This document shows positions 1 through 9,103 of a stretch of 19,709 nucleotides of DNA, one piece after another; positions within the stretch are counted from its first letter, which is position 1; every line of letters begins with the position of its first letter. The notes under the pieces were generated by a model. That model ran no database searches. It had not been told where the DNA came from and saw only the letters and a program-made list of their open reading frames with translations. Both the position numbers and the translations under genes were made by a program. The DNA is from Rickettsia typhi (GTDB taxonomy: Bacteria; Pseudomonadota; Alphaproteobacteria; Rickettsiales; Rickettsiaceae): assembly GCA_945883665.1 (NCBI GenBank), contig CAMCXV010000017.1, forward strand, positions 1 to 19,709. The letters run 5' to 3'.

Positions 1-58
1 TCCACACAAAGTGATACATTATCCGAAAAACATGATGACTATTACGCCTTAATTCCAT
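1..58 (-). CDS. tnpA: IS200/IS605 family transposase TnpA, N-terminal fragment (runs off the left edge)
   Basis: The visible protein starts MELRRNSHHVFRIMYHFVW and is open to the window edge. A short basic lead, then SHHVF and MYHFVW, matches the first beta strand of the small single-domain HUH (Y1) transposases of the IS200/IS605 group, which nick and join single-stranded DNA at hairpin ends. The catalytic HUH pair and tyrosine would lie further downstream and are not visible. The ATG is the only good start; no clear Shine-Dalgarno sequence precedes it, and a strong hairpin ends about 11 bases upstream. Only 19 residues are visible, so the family is a good guess rather than proven, and whether the gene is intact is unknown. 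A plus-strand open frame over the same bases was rejected. Confidence 0.6.
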   Translation of the reverse strand, partial: MELRRNSHHVFRIMYHFVW

Positions 59-69
59 AGTAAGATTTT

Positions 70-321
<252 letters not shown>

Positions 322-528
322 AAAACAGGCGCTGTATTATACTCTACTTCTATTGAAAATCCAAGTAAGTCATATTCAAACTCAGAAAGAAAAGATGGTT
401 ATGCTCTAAACCAAATCTACAAGCCCGTCTTTTTGCAATATCTAAAAACCCCTTATCTTTTAAATCTGTAAATTAATATTAAGTATATGAATTTCCATAA
501 CGCTAGAAAGCTTTTTCCACTTAACTTC
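322..528. other. Non-coding or decayed stretch between the thiolase stub and hemA
   Basis: No intact gene is seen in these 207 bases. On the minus strand a frame is open from about 477 to a stop at 350-352, giving roughly 42 codons that include DIAKRRACRFGLEHNH. It has no ATG of its own, but an ATG at 496-498 opens a short frame one register away, so a single frameshift would join them into a small protein of about 50 residues. The plus strand in frame with the thiolase stub is also open from 322 to about 470. I recognise neither product. The region sits just downstream of hemA, where a decaying gene or an untranslated tail would be unremarkable. Confidence 0.3.
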
Positions 529-1752
529 TCAAGCAGCTTCTTTTATAATTAATTTAATATTCAGTTCAGCAAAAACATCCAACAAAGCTAGCGTCAATTC
601 TTCGATCATTTGATCGGTGTGAGCTGGTGTGGGAGTGATTCTTAACCTCTCCGTTCCCCTTTGTACAGTTGGAAAATTTATATTTTGAACAAAAATACTA
701 TGTCTATCAATTAACAATTTTGAAGCTAATCTTGTTTTTTCCGGATCACCAATTATTATAGGAATAATATGACTTTCATTATTATAAAATCCAATACCCG
801 CTTTTTTAAAAGATTTTTTTACTTTTGCCACTACCTCTTGATGTTTCAGTCTCTCTACATCCGAATTTTTAAGATACATAATACTAGCCTTTGCAGCAGA
901 AGTAATTAAAGGCGGAAGAGATGTAGTGAAAATAAATCCACTAGCAGTTAATCTGATAGCATCTATTACATTTTTATTTCCCGCTATATAGCCACCAATA
1001 ACTCCATAAGCTTTAGCTAATGTTCCTTGGATAATATCTATTTTATCCTCAAAACCCAACATATTAGCAATTCCTGCTCCTCTTTTGCCATATAAACCCA
1101 CACTATGAACTTCGTCAATATAAGTCATAGCATTATATTTTTCGGCAAGTGAACAAATTTCTTTTATAGGAGATATTTGACCATCCATAGAATAAGCCGA
1201 CTCAAACGCTATAACTTTAGGTTTGTTAATGTCAACTAATTTTAAAAGTTCTTCCAAATGGGCAATATTTAGATGTTTATAAATATGTTTCTCGTTTTTT
1301 GAGTTTCTAATTCCAGCAACCATAGATGCGTGATTAAGCTCGTCTGAGAAAAAAACTAGGTCAGGTATAATTTTTGCCAAAGAAACTAAACTAGCTTCGT
1401 TAGAAACATAGCCAGAAGTAAAAACTAATGCCGATTCTTTTGTATGTAAATCGGCAATTTCATTTTCTAATTCTTCAATAGAGTAGTTATTACCTCCAAT
1501 ATTCCTAGTGCCACCAGAACCAACTCCATTATCAGATAACGCCTTTGATGCAGCTTCCAAAACAACAGGATGCTGGCTCATGCCAAGATAATCATTTATA
1601 CACCACATTGTGATAGTTTTATTTCTATCTTCACCCCACAAAGCTTTTGGAAATTCACCAGCTTTTCTTTGCAAACCTATAAAATTTCTATATCTTCCCT
1701 CTGTTTTTATCTGGTTAATTTGATTTACAAAGGCGGCTTGGTAATTATACAT
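529..1752 (-). CDS. hemA: 5-aminolevulinate synthase (ALAS)
   Basis: This 407-residue PLP enzyme condenses glycine with succinyl-CoA to give 5-aminolevulinate, the first step of heme synthesis by the Shemin (C4) route used in alphaproteobacteria and mitochondria. It is an alpha-oxoamine synthase (fold type I). Visible motifs: [10 protein letters not shown] (50-59), [10 protein letters not shown] (78-87), SDELNHAS (136-143), YIDEVHSVG (211-219) and the PLP-lysine segment GTLAKAYG with Lys247. [14 protein letters not shown] near the C terminus is also typical. Length is normal for the family. The ATG at 1752 follows AGAG-containing purines and gives the short N terminus usual in bacterial ALAS. 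It lies 75 bases after the yihY-like gene on the same strand, so it may be read through from it. No heme-regulatory Cys-Pro motif was seen near the N terminus. Confidence 0.97.
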   Translation of the reverse strand: MYNYQAAFVNQINQIKTEGRYRNFIGLQRKAGEFPKALWGEDRNKTITMWCINDYLGMSQHPVVLEAASKALSDNGVGSGGTRNIGGNNYSIEELENEIADLHTKESALVFTSGYVSNEASLVSLAKIIPDLVFFSDELNHASMVAGIRNSKNEKHIYKHLNIAHLEELLKLVDINKPKVIAFESAYSMDGQISPIKEICSLAEKYNAMTYIDEVHSVGLYGKRGAGIANMLGFEDKIDIIQGTLAKAYGVIGGYIAGNKNVIDAIRLTASGFIFTTSLPPLITSAAKASIMYLKNSDVERLKHQEVVAKVKKSFKKAGIGFYNNESHIIPIIIGDPEKTRLASKLLIDRHSIFVQNINFPTVQRGTERLRITPTPAHTDQMIEELTLALLDVFAELNIKLIIKEAA

Positions 1753-1799
1753 TTTTTTCTCTATTTATAAACTTTCTCACTATACAATAAATAAAATAC

Positions 1800-1832
1800 T
1801 TTAGAAATAATTAATTTTCAATTATTTCTAAA
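1800..1832 (-). repeat. 13-bp perfect inverted repeat over the yihY stop codon
   Basis: Arms 1800-1812 and 1820-1832 are fully complementary with a 7-base loop (AATTTTC). The TAG stop of the yihY-like gene lies inside one arm. On the minus strand a moderately T-rich stretch follows. The stem holds only one G-C pair, so it would be a weak terminator; it might instead be a transcript-end stabiliser or partial attenuator before hemA. Confidence 0.4.
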
Positions 1833-2652
1833 AATCAATATTATGCTTCATGAGATAATTAAATTCTGCTCCTAGGATAAAAATCATATTGACTATATAG
1901 AAGAAAATCAAGGTTACTATTATACTTCCTAAAGATCCATAAATTATATCTAATTGATTATAATAGACCAAATATGTGGATAATAAATAGCCACTTAGAA
2001 CCCATAAAAATACACTGAGTAACGCTCCTGGAATCACCTCTAAGAATTGAAGTTTTATGTTTGGAATTAGATAATACAAAGAACATACAGTAAAAAAGAG
2101 AGACAAAAATATCAAAAAATATCTAGAAAGATTTAATATAGTTTTATAATCTTGTATTAAATTCATAAATTGAGGTATTTTTTGCAAGCCAATAGGAATT
2201 ATAATAAGCAATAACATAGCTAAACATATAACAGTACTTATAAACAAAAACTGAGCAATACTTAACATTCTTCTTAAAAAATAATTAGGAGGAGATGTAA
2301 TTTCATATACACGATTTAAAATAGTTCTCAAACATTCTACAAAAGAAGAAGATGTCCACAAACTCCCTATAATAGCAAGAGTTAAAAGGCCTTGTGGCGG
2401 GGTAGTTATTAGCTCTTTTACTCTTGTTCTAATTGAATCAATAGATTGGGCAGGCATATTTTCAAGAGCAAGTTGAATAAATTTTTCTCCAATCTCTGAA
2501 GCACCAAAAAACCCCGTAAAGGCCAAAATGAAGATAAAAAATGGAAAAATGGAAAGTAATACCATAAATGACATATAACCAGAATGCTCGATACCATCAT
2601 GGTTTATCATCCTAATTACTGATTTATACAAATTAACAATAATTTTTTTCAT
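1828..2652 (-). CDS. YihY/BrkB family inner-membrane protein
   Basis: This 274-residue polytopic protein belongs to the YihY/virulence factor BrkB family, once mislabelled ribonuclease BN. Its exact function is not established. Six membrane segments can be read at about 28-50, 88-108, 132-157, 174-196, 207-228 and 238-263. Family hallmarks are the N-terminal DGIEHSGYMSFM (19-30), LWTSSSFVECLRTILNRVYE (98-117), and the C-terminal YGSLGSIIVTLIFFY followed by ILGAEFN. The ATG at 2652 is chosen because the family normally begins shortly before the amphipathic DGxxxxGYMxF segment. No Shine-Dalgarno sequence is evident. It is the first gene of a likely two-gene unit with hemA and is divergent from the XRE regulator gene. 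I see no link between its role and heme synthesis. Confidence 0.9.
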   Translation of the reverse strand: MKKIIVNLYKSVIRMINHDGIEHSGYMSFMVLLSIFPFFIFILAFTGFFGASEIGEKFIQLALENMPAQSIDSIRTRVKELITTPPQGLLTLAIIGSLWTSSSFVECLRTILNRVYEITSPPNYFLRRMLSIAQFLFISTVICLAMLLLIIIPIGLQKIPQFMNLIQDYKTILNLSRYFLIFLSLFFTVCSLYYLIPNIKLQFLEVIPGALLSVFLWVLSGYLLSTYLVYYNQLDIIYGSLGSIIVTLIFFYIVNMIFILGAEFNYLMKHNIDF

Positions 2653-2689
2653 TTAAGTACAATAAGATTCAATAATATTAAGTATTTTA

Positions 2690-2718
2690 GGTATATAGAT
2701 TTTGCTTAAAATTTTCAA
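2690..2718 (-). promoter_or_regulatory. Candidate sigma-70 promoter for yihY-hemA
   Basis: On the minus strand TTGAAA (2713-2718) and TATACC (2690-2695) are 17 bases apart, which would start a transcript about 30 bases before the yihY-like ATG. The match is good for both boxes, but the background is very AT-rich, so chance matches are common. Confidence 0.45.
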
Positions 2719-2786
2719 TATTTTTAGCGTTATCATTCTAAAAATTCATTTATTTCAAATTATTAAAAAAATTTTAAATAAATATC

Positions 2787-2815
2787 TTGTACGACAATAA
2801 ATTTCGTGATACAAA
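2787..2815 (+). promoter_or_regulatory. Candidate promoter for the XRE regulator gene
   Basis: TTGTAC (2787-2792) and TACAAA (2810-2815) are 17 bases apart, leaving a leader of about 55 bases. AGAGAAG at 2867-2873 is a plausible but close ribosome binding site for the ATG at 2878. The whole divergent region 2653-2877 holds this and the opposing yihY promoter; nothing else was seen in it. Confidence 0.3.
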
Positions 2816-2877
2816 TAAAATAATATTATAAAAAATATAATTTATATTAACTAACTAAAATTTAGCAGAGAAGTTTT

Positions 2878-3261
2878 ATGGCTCGCAAAAATGATTTTAT
2901 AGAAGAAATTGATAAATTACTTGGTGTAAGAATATATTACTTAAGATTAGCAAAAGGATTTTCTCGTCAACAATTAGCAAAACTTATTGGTGTAACTCAT
3001 CAACAATTGCAAAAATACGAAAAAGGTAATAACAAAATATCTATAGGTAGATTAGTGTTAATAGCAAAAGCTTTAGATAAAAATTTAGCTTATTTTTATG
3101 AAGAATTATGCCCATCAGGTAATAATAATGAAGCATTAATTACTAATCATCAACGTATGTGCATTGAGGTTTCTCGTAATTTCATGAAGATTGAAAGCGC
3201 AGAACATCAAAATGCTGTTAATACACTTGTAAAATCTTTAGCAAAAAACAAGGCAGCTTAA
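2878..3261 (+). CDS. XRE/Cro-C1 family helix-turn-helix regulator
   Basis: This 127-residue DNA-binding protein has one N-terminal XRE domain, about residues 13-76. The motif reads SRQQLAKLIGVTHQQLQKYE (29-48), with the recognition helix at THQQLQKYE followed by KGNNKISIGRLVLIAKALD. The C-terminal 50 residues form a helical, mildly basic tail typical of the short alphaproteobacterial group that includes PraR of rhizobia and small XRE regulators studied in Anaplasmataceae. Family members often repress or activate surface or stress genes, but targets cannot be read from this sequence. It stands alone, divergent from yihY and 141 bases before lgt, with a tandem repeat between. Self-regulation is possible. 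Family assignment is secure; function is not. Confidence 0.92.
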   Translation: MARKNDFIEEIDKLLGVRIYYLRLAKGFSRQQLAKLIGVTHQQLQKYEKGNNKISIGRLVLIAKALDKNLAYFYEELCPSGNNNEALITNHQRMCIEVSRNFMKIESAEHQNAVNTLVKSLAKNKAA

Positions 3262-3270
3262 AGAAGAATT

Positions 3271-3304
3271 TTAACTGTATATTAACTATATTAACTATAT
3301 TAAC
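3271..3304 (+). repeat. Tandem 9-bp repeat TATATTAAC x3 with a CtrA-like site
   Basis: Three perfect copies of TATATTAAC fill 3278-3304, just after the XRE gene and before lgt. Taken with the TTAAC at 3271-3275, the first pair forms TTAA-N7-TTAAC (3271-3286), matching the consensus for the alphaproteobacterial cell-cycle regulator CtrA. The later TTAA copies are 5 bases apart and do not fit the spacing. TTAA pairs are common by chance in such AT-rich DNA. Confidence 0.35.
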
Positions 3305-3402
3305 GTATGATACCCACTTCATAACAATGGATCTATAAAAAATAATTGTTCAAAAATAACCTCTAGCAAAAAATAATAAAATTTTGTTACTAAAATATTT
3401 CG

Positions 3403-4227
3403 ATGATTGATTTTCCTAATATTAATCCCATAATAGTTTCTATTGGACCTTTTGCAATCTCTTGGTACTCTCTTGCTTATGTAGTTGGAATTTTGCTAGG
3501 CTGGTATTATGCTAATAAATTGACCATAATCTCTCCTTTTGGTATTAACAAAAACCATATTGAAAATTTTGTTAGCTGGTCCATTATTGCCATTATTATT
3601 GGTGGCAGACTCGGCTATGTTTTATTTTACGATCCGCAAAAATACTTATCAAATCCTATTGAAGTTTTTAAAACATACGAAGGTGGCATGTCTTTTCATG
3701 GCGGAATATTTGGTATTGGTATAGCTAGCTATTTATATTGCAGAAAAAATCATATTAATTTTCTTGCTTTCGTAGATATTCTAGCCGTAGTATCGCCAAT
3801 TGGTCTTTTTTTAGGAAGATTAGCAAATTTTATTAATGCAGAATTATATGGCAGAACGACTGATGTTTCTTGGGCAGTAATTTTTCCTTATAGTGATAAT
3901 ATTCCAAGGCATCCCAGCCAATTATATGAAGCATTCTTAGAAGGTTTTATGCTGTTCTGGATAATGATGTATTTTTCTTACAGAACTAAATCTCTATCAA
4001 ATCCTGGTAGAATGCTTGGTATATTCTTAATTTTTTACGGTATTTTCAGAGCTTTTATTGAATTTTTTAGAGAACCAGATATTAAAATTGGTTTTATCCT
4101 AAAATATTTTACTTTGGGTCAGTTATTATGTATACCAATGATTCTAATTGGTATTTACTTATTAGCTCATAGCGCTAAACATATTACTAAAAATGGCAAT
4201 AGACTACAAAATAAGATCAATCATTAA
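3403..4227 (+). CDS. lgt: Phosphatidylglycerol--prolipoprotein diacylglyceryl transferase
   Basis: Lgt is an inner-membrane enzyme that moves diacylglycerol from phosphatidylglycerol to the lipobox cysteine of prolipoproteins, the first step in lipoprotein maturation. The 274-residue protein has about seven membrane segments. Visible signatures: [11 protein letters not shown] (94-104) with the conserved His99, the Lgt signature [14 protein letters not shown] (138-151) including Arg139 and Asn142, RHPSQLYEA (169-177), and [15 protein letters not shown] (212-226) with a conserved arginine. Length is usual. The start ATG at 3403 lacks a clear Shine-Dalgarno sequence, but the next residues, [20 protein letters not shown], align with normal Lgt N termini. 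Its 3' end overlaps the following methyltransferase gene, so the two are almost certainly co-transcribed. Confidence 0.97.
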   Translation: MIDFPNINPIIVSIGPFAISWYSLAYVVGILLGWYYANKLTIISPFGINKNHIENFVSWSIIAIIIGGRLGYVLFYDPQKYLSNPIEVFKTYEGGMSFHGGIFGIGIASYLYCRKNHINFLAFVDILAVVSPIGLFLGRLANFINAELYGRTTDVSWAVIFPYSDNIPRHPSQLYEAFLEGFMLFWIMMYFSYRTKSLSNPGRMLGIFLIFYGIFRAFIEFFREPDIKIGFILKYFTLGQLLCIPMILIGIYLLAHSAKHITKNGNRLQNKINH

Positions 4228-5272
4228 AGATTTTGGTCATATTAAAATTGATGACATGATGAGAGAAGTGTTATCAATCAATCCTAATTCATATTATAGA
4301 TCTAAAACTTCAATTGGAATAGAAGGTGATTTTATTACATCTCCTGAAATTTCTCAACTTTTCGGTGAAACCATTGGATTTTGGGTAATAAATAAATGGC
4401 AAGAATTAGGATGCCCTAAAAAATTTGCTTTAATTGAGCTAGGACCCGGACAAGGAATATTAATGCGTGATTTAATGCGTGTAGCTAAATTAGCACCAGA
4501 ATTTACTCAAGCTGTTGAGATTTATCTTTATGAAATAAATCAAAATTTTATAAAAAAGCAAAAAAACAATCTTTCTTTTGTAAACCAAAAAATATCTTGG
4601 TTTAATGATATTAATAAACTTCCTCTAATGCCATCTATTATAATTAGCAATGAATTTTTTGACGCCCTACCAATAAAACAATATATAAAAAGTCGTAATA
4701 GATGGTATGAATCAGTACTAATATGCGATCCCTTAGATGGTATGCTTAAGTTTGATAAAATAGAATTAAATAAATCTTTATTTAATCAATTAAATCTTGA
4801 TCATAAAAATGCTCAAGATGGGGCATTAATAGAAGAATCTGCTGAATCTTTAGAATTAATGCGTAAAATAGCAGTTCATTTAGTAAAATTTAATGGTGCT
4901 TGCTTAACTATCGATTATGGCTATAATATCGATCTATTTGAACGTAGCAGAAATCATTATAATTCTACTTTGCAAGCAATAAAAAATCATCAATATATAT
5001 CAATCATTGACTCTCTTGGCGATGCAGATCTTAGCGCTCATGTCGATTTTAACGCCCTCAAAAATGCTGTTATAGAAAAAAATATTAAAAATGTTACTAT
5101 TTCTTCTCAACATAATTTTTTAGTTCAACATGGTATAATTATCCGTCAAAAAAATCTAAAAAATCAATCTTCAGAAGATTATGATGCAATTTTAGATAAC
5201 CAACTTTATCGACTTATTTCTAAAAAACAGATGGGAGAGATGTTTAAAGTAATGGAATATACATCTCATTAA
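4193..5272 (+). CDS. NDUFAF7/MidA-like class I SAM-dependent methyltransferase (COG1565)
   Basis: This 359-residue protein belongs to the family of mitochondrial NDUFAF7 (MidA), which dimethylates an arginine of the NDUFS2 subunit of complex I during assembly. The bacterial members are presumed, not shown here, to do the like for NuoD. Motifs: [15 protein letters not shown] (45-59), the SAM-binding loop ELGPGQG (82-88), SNEFFDALP (152-160), LTIDYGY (238-244) and [11 protein letters not shown] (276-286). The ATG at 4193 lies 35 bases inside lgt in another frame; it is preferred because the [15 protein letters not shown] lead matches the usual family N terminus. The C terminus is close to complete. 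It converges with pccA with only 19 bases between. Confidence 0.92.
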   Translation: MAIDYKIRSIIKDFGHIKIDDMMREVLSINPNSYYRSKTSIGIEGDFITSPEISQLFGETIGFWVINKWQELGCPKKFALIELGPGQGILMRDLMRVAKLAPEFTQAVEIYLYEINQNFIKKQKNNLSFVNQKISWFNDINKLPLMPSIIISNEFFDALPIKQYIKSRNRWYESVLICDPLDGMLKFDKIELNKSLFNQLNLDHKNAQDGALIEESAESLELMRKIAVHLVKFNGACLTIDYGYNIDLFERSRNHYNSTLQAIKNHQYISIIDSLGDADLSAHVDFNALKNAVIEKNIKNVTISSQHNFLVQHGIIIRQKNLKNQSSEDYDAILDNQLYRLISKKQMGEMFKVMEYTSH

Positions 5273-5291
5273 ACAATAATTACATTGCGAA

Positions 5292-7292
5292 TCACTCAAA
5301 CTCTAACAATACCTGAGCACTTGCAACATTATCTAATTCCTTTACAAATATTTTAGCTATTTTACCAATACGCTCAGATGTAATGATATTTTCCATTTTC
5401 ATAGCTGTTAGCACTATTAAATCCTGTCCTAAAACAACTTCTTCACCAACTTTAACATTGATAGATACTATTTGACCAGCAAGAGGTGCTGTTAGCTCTA
5501 CTACTCCTTCAGTATCATCACGCACTGTCATAAGAGATTCAAGCTCGGACATTCTAGGGGATCGAACATAGGTATTAACTGTAATGCCAGAATGAGTAAG
5601 CCTATAACCGGTTGGAATATCAACAATTTTTACATTAACTTTCTGACCGGTAATAATAGCTGAAAAAAGATGACTTCCTAAAGTCCAATTACTATTAATA
5701 GTAATTCTACTTGTTCCATATCTAATATTATACCCATCTTTTACTTGTTTTACCATTATGGGATATTGATCTTTATCAATAGAAACAACCCATCTAGTAC
5801 CAATTTTATGAGCTTGATTACTAATTTGATCTCCAATAGAAGAAGCTCTTTTTTGTTCTGTAAGATAAACATAAATTGCTGTAGCTAAAAACACTTCACT
5901 TATTTCTGAAGTAAGATTTGCTCCTGAAAAACCACCTGGATATTCCTCATCAATAAAACCAGTATGAATATCACCAGATATAAATTTTGGATGATTAATA
6001 AGAGCTTCAAGAAAGCTAATATTATGAGATATACCTTGAATGATAAATGAACTAAGAGACTGGCTCATAAGATCTATAGCCCCCTGTCTAGTTTCACTGT
6101 AAGTACATAATTTTGCGATCATAGCATCATAAAACATACTTACTTCACCACCTTGACCTACTCCGCTATCAATACGAATATTGGGGTTTTTTGGAGGAAC
6201 TTTATAATCTAATATTCTACCACTAGATGGTAAAAATCCACGCGATGGATCTTCAGCACAAATTCTTGATTCAATTGCCCAGCCAGTCAATTTTACATCT
6301 TCTTGTGTAAAAGAAAGCTTCTCACCAGCGGCAATTTTAATCATTTGCTCTACTAGATCATATCCCGTAACAAGTTCAGTAACTGGATGTTCTACCTGAA
6401 GGCGTGTATTCATTTCAAGAAAATAATATGTTCTATCTTTATCCATCATGAACTCAACTGTACCAGCTGAGTAATATCCAACTTTTTTTGAAAGAGCAAC
6501 AACCTCAGAATACATTTTCTGTCTGGTTTTTTCATCTAAAAAAGAACTAGGAGATTCTTCAATAACTTTTTGATGATAACGTTGAATTGAACATTCTCTT
6601 TCCCCAAGACATACAGCATTACCATATTGATCAGCTAAAAGCTGTATTTCAATATGACGTGGGGCGATAATTAATTTTTCAATAAATACTCTGCCATCAC
6701 TGAAACTATTTTGAGCCTCAAACCTAGCTGATTGATAAGCTTTTTCCATCTCTTTAGGATTTTTTACTACCCTCATACCACGACCACCACCACCAGCAGC
6801 AGCTTTTATTATTACTGGAAACCCTATCTGTTCTGCAATTTCTATAGCTTGGTCAACATTATTAATTGTTCCCATGTAACCAGGAACAGTGCTAACCCCT
6901 GAATCAATAGCAATTTTTTTAGCTTCAATTTTATCGCCCATGATTTTTATTACTTTAGCACTTGGACCGATAAGAGTAACACCCTCTCTCTTTAATACAT
7001 TAGCAAAATTAGCATTTTCTGATAAAAATCCATATCCTGGATGCACAGCATCTGCTCCGCTTTCTCTAATTGCTGCAATAATATTTTTTATCGACAAATA
7101 ACTTTCTGTAGCTGGTGAATTTCCAATATAATAAGCTTCATCTGCATATTGAACATGTTGTGAATTAGTATCTGCTTCTGAATATACAGCTACAGATTTT
7201 ATACCCATTTTTTGTAGGGTTTTCATAATTCTAAGAGCAATCTCACCACGATTAGCAACAAGAACTTTTTCAAATAATGGTTTTTCAATCAT
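5292..7292 (-). CDS. pccA: Propionyl-CoA carboxylase alpha subunit (biotin carboxylase and biotin carrier)
   Basis: This 666-residue subunit carboxylates its own biotin with ATP and bicarbonate and hands the carboxyl group to PccB, making methylmalonyl-CoA from propionyl-CoA. Order of domains: biotin carboxylase (1-~445) with HPGYGFLSEN (84-93), glycine loop GGGGRGM (167-173) and EMNTRLQVEH (293-302); a linking BT region (~460-580); and a C-terminal biotinyl domain with AMKM, biotin acceptor Lys632. Having BC and carrier on one chain with a separate beta subunit is the PCC/MCC arrangement, and the pairing with a PccB-type partner argues for propionyl-CoA. The start at 7292 is 46 bases after pccB on the same strand, so they form an operon. 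Confidence 0.95.
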   Translation of the reverse strand: MIEKPLFEKVLVANRGEIALRIMKTLQKMGIKSVAVYSEADTNSQHVQYADEAYYIGNSPATESYLSIKNIIAAIRESGADAVHPGYGFLSENANFANVLKREGVTLIGPSAKVIKIMGDKIEAKKIAIDSGVSTVPGYMGTINNVDQAIEIAEQIGFPVIIKAAAGGGGRGMRVVKNPKEMEKAYQSARFEAQNSFSDGRVFIEKLIIAPRHIEIQLLADQYGNAVCLGERECSIQRYHQKVIEESPSSFLDEKTRQKMYSEVVALSKKVGYYSAGTVEFMMDKDRTYYFLEMNTRLQVEHPVTELVTGYDLVEQMIKIAAGEKLSFTQEDVKLTGWAIESRICAEDPSRGFLPSSGRILDYKVPPKNPNIRIDSGVGQGGEVSMFYDAMIAKLCTYSETRQGAIDLMSQSLSSFIIQGISHNISFLEALINHPKFISGDIHTGFIDEEYPGGFSGANLTSEISEVFLATAIYVYLTEQKRASSIGDQISNQAHKIGTRWVVSIDKDQYPIMVKQVKDGYNIRYGTSRITINSNWTLGSHLFSAIITGQKVNVKIVDIPTGYRLTHSGITVNTYVRSPRMSELESLMTVRDDTEGVVELTAPLAGQIVSINVKVGEEVVLGQDLIVLTAMKMENIITSERIGKIAKIFVKELDNVASAQVLLEFE

Positions 7293-7338
7293 AAATAGTT
7301 TGTATCTTTATTATTTATTACTCCACAGAAACAACTTT

Positions 7339-8883
7339 TTACAATGGCAAGTTATCATGTTTTTTCCAAGGTCTTACCAATGATTTACTACGTAAATACT
7401 TAAGGGATTTACATATTCTCCATCTTGTATTTTGAGGTTTAATAATATCATCAAGATAACCTCTTGATGCCGCAACAAAAGGAGGTGTAATTGTCTCTTT
7501 ATAATTTGCTATTATCTCTTTTTTCTTTTCTGGATCTTTGCATTCTTCTCTAAAAATAATCTCTGCAGCTCCTTCTGCACCCATAACGGCAATTTCTGAA
7601 TTAACCCAAGCATAGTTATTATCACCACGTAAATGCTTTGAATTCATAACAATATAAGCACCACCATAAGCTTTTCTAGTAATAACCGTAATTTTGGGAA
7701 CAGTAGCTTCCGCATAAGCATAAAGCAATTTAGCCCCATGCTTTATTATGCCATTAGTTTCCTGCTCAACTCCTGGAAGAAAACCAGGAACATCAACTAA
7801 TGTTACTATTGGAATACTAAAAGCATCACAAAATCTAATAAATCTAGCAGCTTTTCTTGAAGCATTTATATCTAAACAACCAGCTAAATTAAGGGGTTGA
7901 TTTGCTACAAAACCAACTGGATTACCTTCCATATAACCAAAGCCAATAATAATATTTTTAGCATAATCTGTTTGCAATTCAAAGAAATCACCCTCATCAA
8001 CTATTCTTTGAATCAGCTCTTTCATGTCGTAAGATTTATTAGGATTTGTTGGCACTAATGTATTTAACGACATATCCACTCTATCAGCTGGATCTTTTGT
8101 AGGTCTTATAGGCAAATTACCACGATTAGACAATGGTAAGAAATTCATAAATCTTCGAGTTTCCAAAAGAAGCTCAACATCGTTTTTAAAAGAAAGATCA
8201 GCCACACCAGATTGCGTTGTATGCATTCTAGCTCCACCTAATTTTTCTTGTGTTACTTCTTCACCAGTAACAGTTTTTATTACATCTGGACCAGTTACAA
8301 ACATATAGGATGATCCACGAACCATAAAAATAAAATCAGTAAGAGCAGGAGAATATACAGCACCACCAGCACATGGACCCATCACAAGAGTAATTTGTGG
8401 AATAACACCAGAAGCAAGAACATTACGTTGAAATAATTCACCATATCCACCAAGTGAATCAACCCCCTCTTGTATTCTTGCTCCACCAGAATCATTAATA
8501 CCAATTACAGGAGCACCAACTTCCAAAGCTGCATCGATTAAACTACAGATTTTTTTAGCATGATACTCGCCAAGAGAACCTCCAAAAACAGTAAAATCTT
8601 GACTATACACAAATATTAGTCGTCCATTAATTGTTCCATGCCCTGTTACAACACCATCTCCAGCAAATTTTTTGTCTTTCATACTAAAATTGTCGCATCT
8701 ATGCTCAACAAACATACCAGTTTCTTGAAAAGAATCGGAGTCTAATAATACTTCTATACGCTCCCTTGCCGTCAATTTACCTTTTTTATGTTGTTGTAAT
8801 ATCCTTTCTGGACCACCACCAAAACGAGCTTGACTTCTTTTTTCATCAAGTATTTGTTGATTTTGGAATGTGATTTTACTCAT
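7339..8883 (-). CDS. pccB: Propionyl-CoA carboxylase beta subunit (carboxyltransferase)
   Basis: This 514-residue crotonase-fold protein transfers carboxyl from carboxybiotin to propionyl-CoA. The N-terminal RFGGGPERI and [15 protein letters not shown], the [20 protein letters not shown] segment and the [16 protein letters not shown] oxyanion region mark the acyl-CoA carboxyltransferase domain. [13 protein letters not shown] and [15 protein letters not shown] are the second set, and the end, [13 protein letters not shown] with [12 protein letters not shown], is close to PccB. Length is normal. It precedes pccA and the two should form an alpha6beta6 complex. The ATG at 8883 has no obvious Shine-Dalgarno sequence. 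The product, after epimerase and mutase (not in the window), feeds succinyl-CoA to the TCA cycle and to HemA. Confidence 0.96.
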   Translation of the reverse strand: MSKITFQNQQILDEKRSQARFGGGPERILQQHKKGKLTARERIEVLLDSDSFQETGMFVEHRCDNFSMKDKKFAGDGVVTGHGTINGRLIFVYSQDFTVFGGSLGEYHAKKICSLIDAALEVGAPVIGINDSGGARIQEGVDSLGGYGELFQRNVLASGVIPQITLVMGPCAGGAVYSPALTDFIFMVRGSSYMFVTGPDVIKTVTGEEVTQEKLGGARMHTTQSGVADLSFKNDVELLLETRRFMNFLPLSNRGNLPIRPTKDPADRVDMSLNTLVPTNPNKSYDMKELIQRIVDEGDFFELQTDYAKNIIIGFGYMEGNPVGFVANQPLNLAGCLDINASRKAARFIRFCDAFSIPIVTLVDVPGFLPGVEQETNGIIKHGAKLLYAYAEATVPKITVITRKAYGGAYIVMNSKHLRGDNNYAWVNSEIAVMGAEGAAEIIFREECKDPEKKKEIIANYKETITPPFVAASRGYLDDIIKPQNTRWRICKSLKYLRSKSLVRPWKKHDNLPL

Positions 8884-8930
8884 AGATTTGAATTAATTTT
8901 TTAAAAATTGCTTTTCACTTTAAAAAAAGA

Positions 8931-8959
8931 ATTATAAAGATTTTTTTTTTTAAAGATAG
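8931..8959 (-). promoter_or_regulatory. Candidate promoter for pccB-pccA
   Basis: On the minus strand TATAAT (8931-8936) is a perfect -10, with a poor -35 (CTATCT, 8954-8959) 17 bases upstream. A run of eleven T on the plus strand (8941-8951) lies in the spacer, so spacer length could vary by replication slippage. The leader would be about 40 bases. Confidence 0.3.
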
Positions 8960-9046
8960 ATCTTATTTTATAAAAATTGTTTACTTATGCAACATATTCA
9001 ATATCTTTTACAGATAAAATATATAGATAACTTATTCCATTAACTA

Positions 9047-9074
9047 TTGAAATAATTTAAATAATAACTATATG
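9047..9074 (+). promoter_or_regulatory. Candidate promoter for yqgE
   Basis: TTGAAA (9047-9052) and TATATG (9069-9074) are 16 bases apart, about 30 bases before the yqgE ATG. Apart from this and the pccB promoter, the 220-base divergent region 8884-9103 shows only AT-rich sequence. Confidence 0.3.
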
Positions 9075-9103
9075 AGTTATATAAAGAATCTAATAATATT
9101 TGT

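Noticed and set aside
1..60. Plus-strand frame ending at TAG 58-60, which could be the tail of a gene entering from the left
   Set aside because: The 19 residues resemble nothing I know, while the minus strand over the same bases reads as a typical IS200/IS605 transposase start with fitting hairpins upstream.
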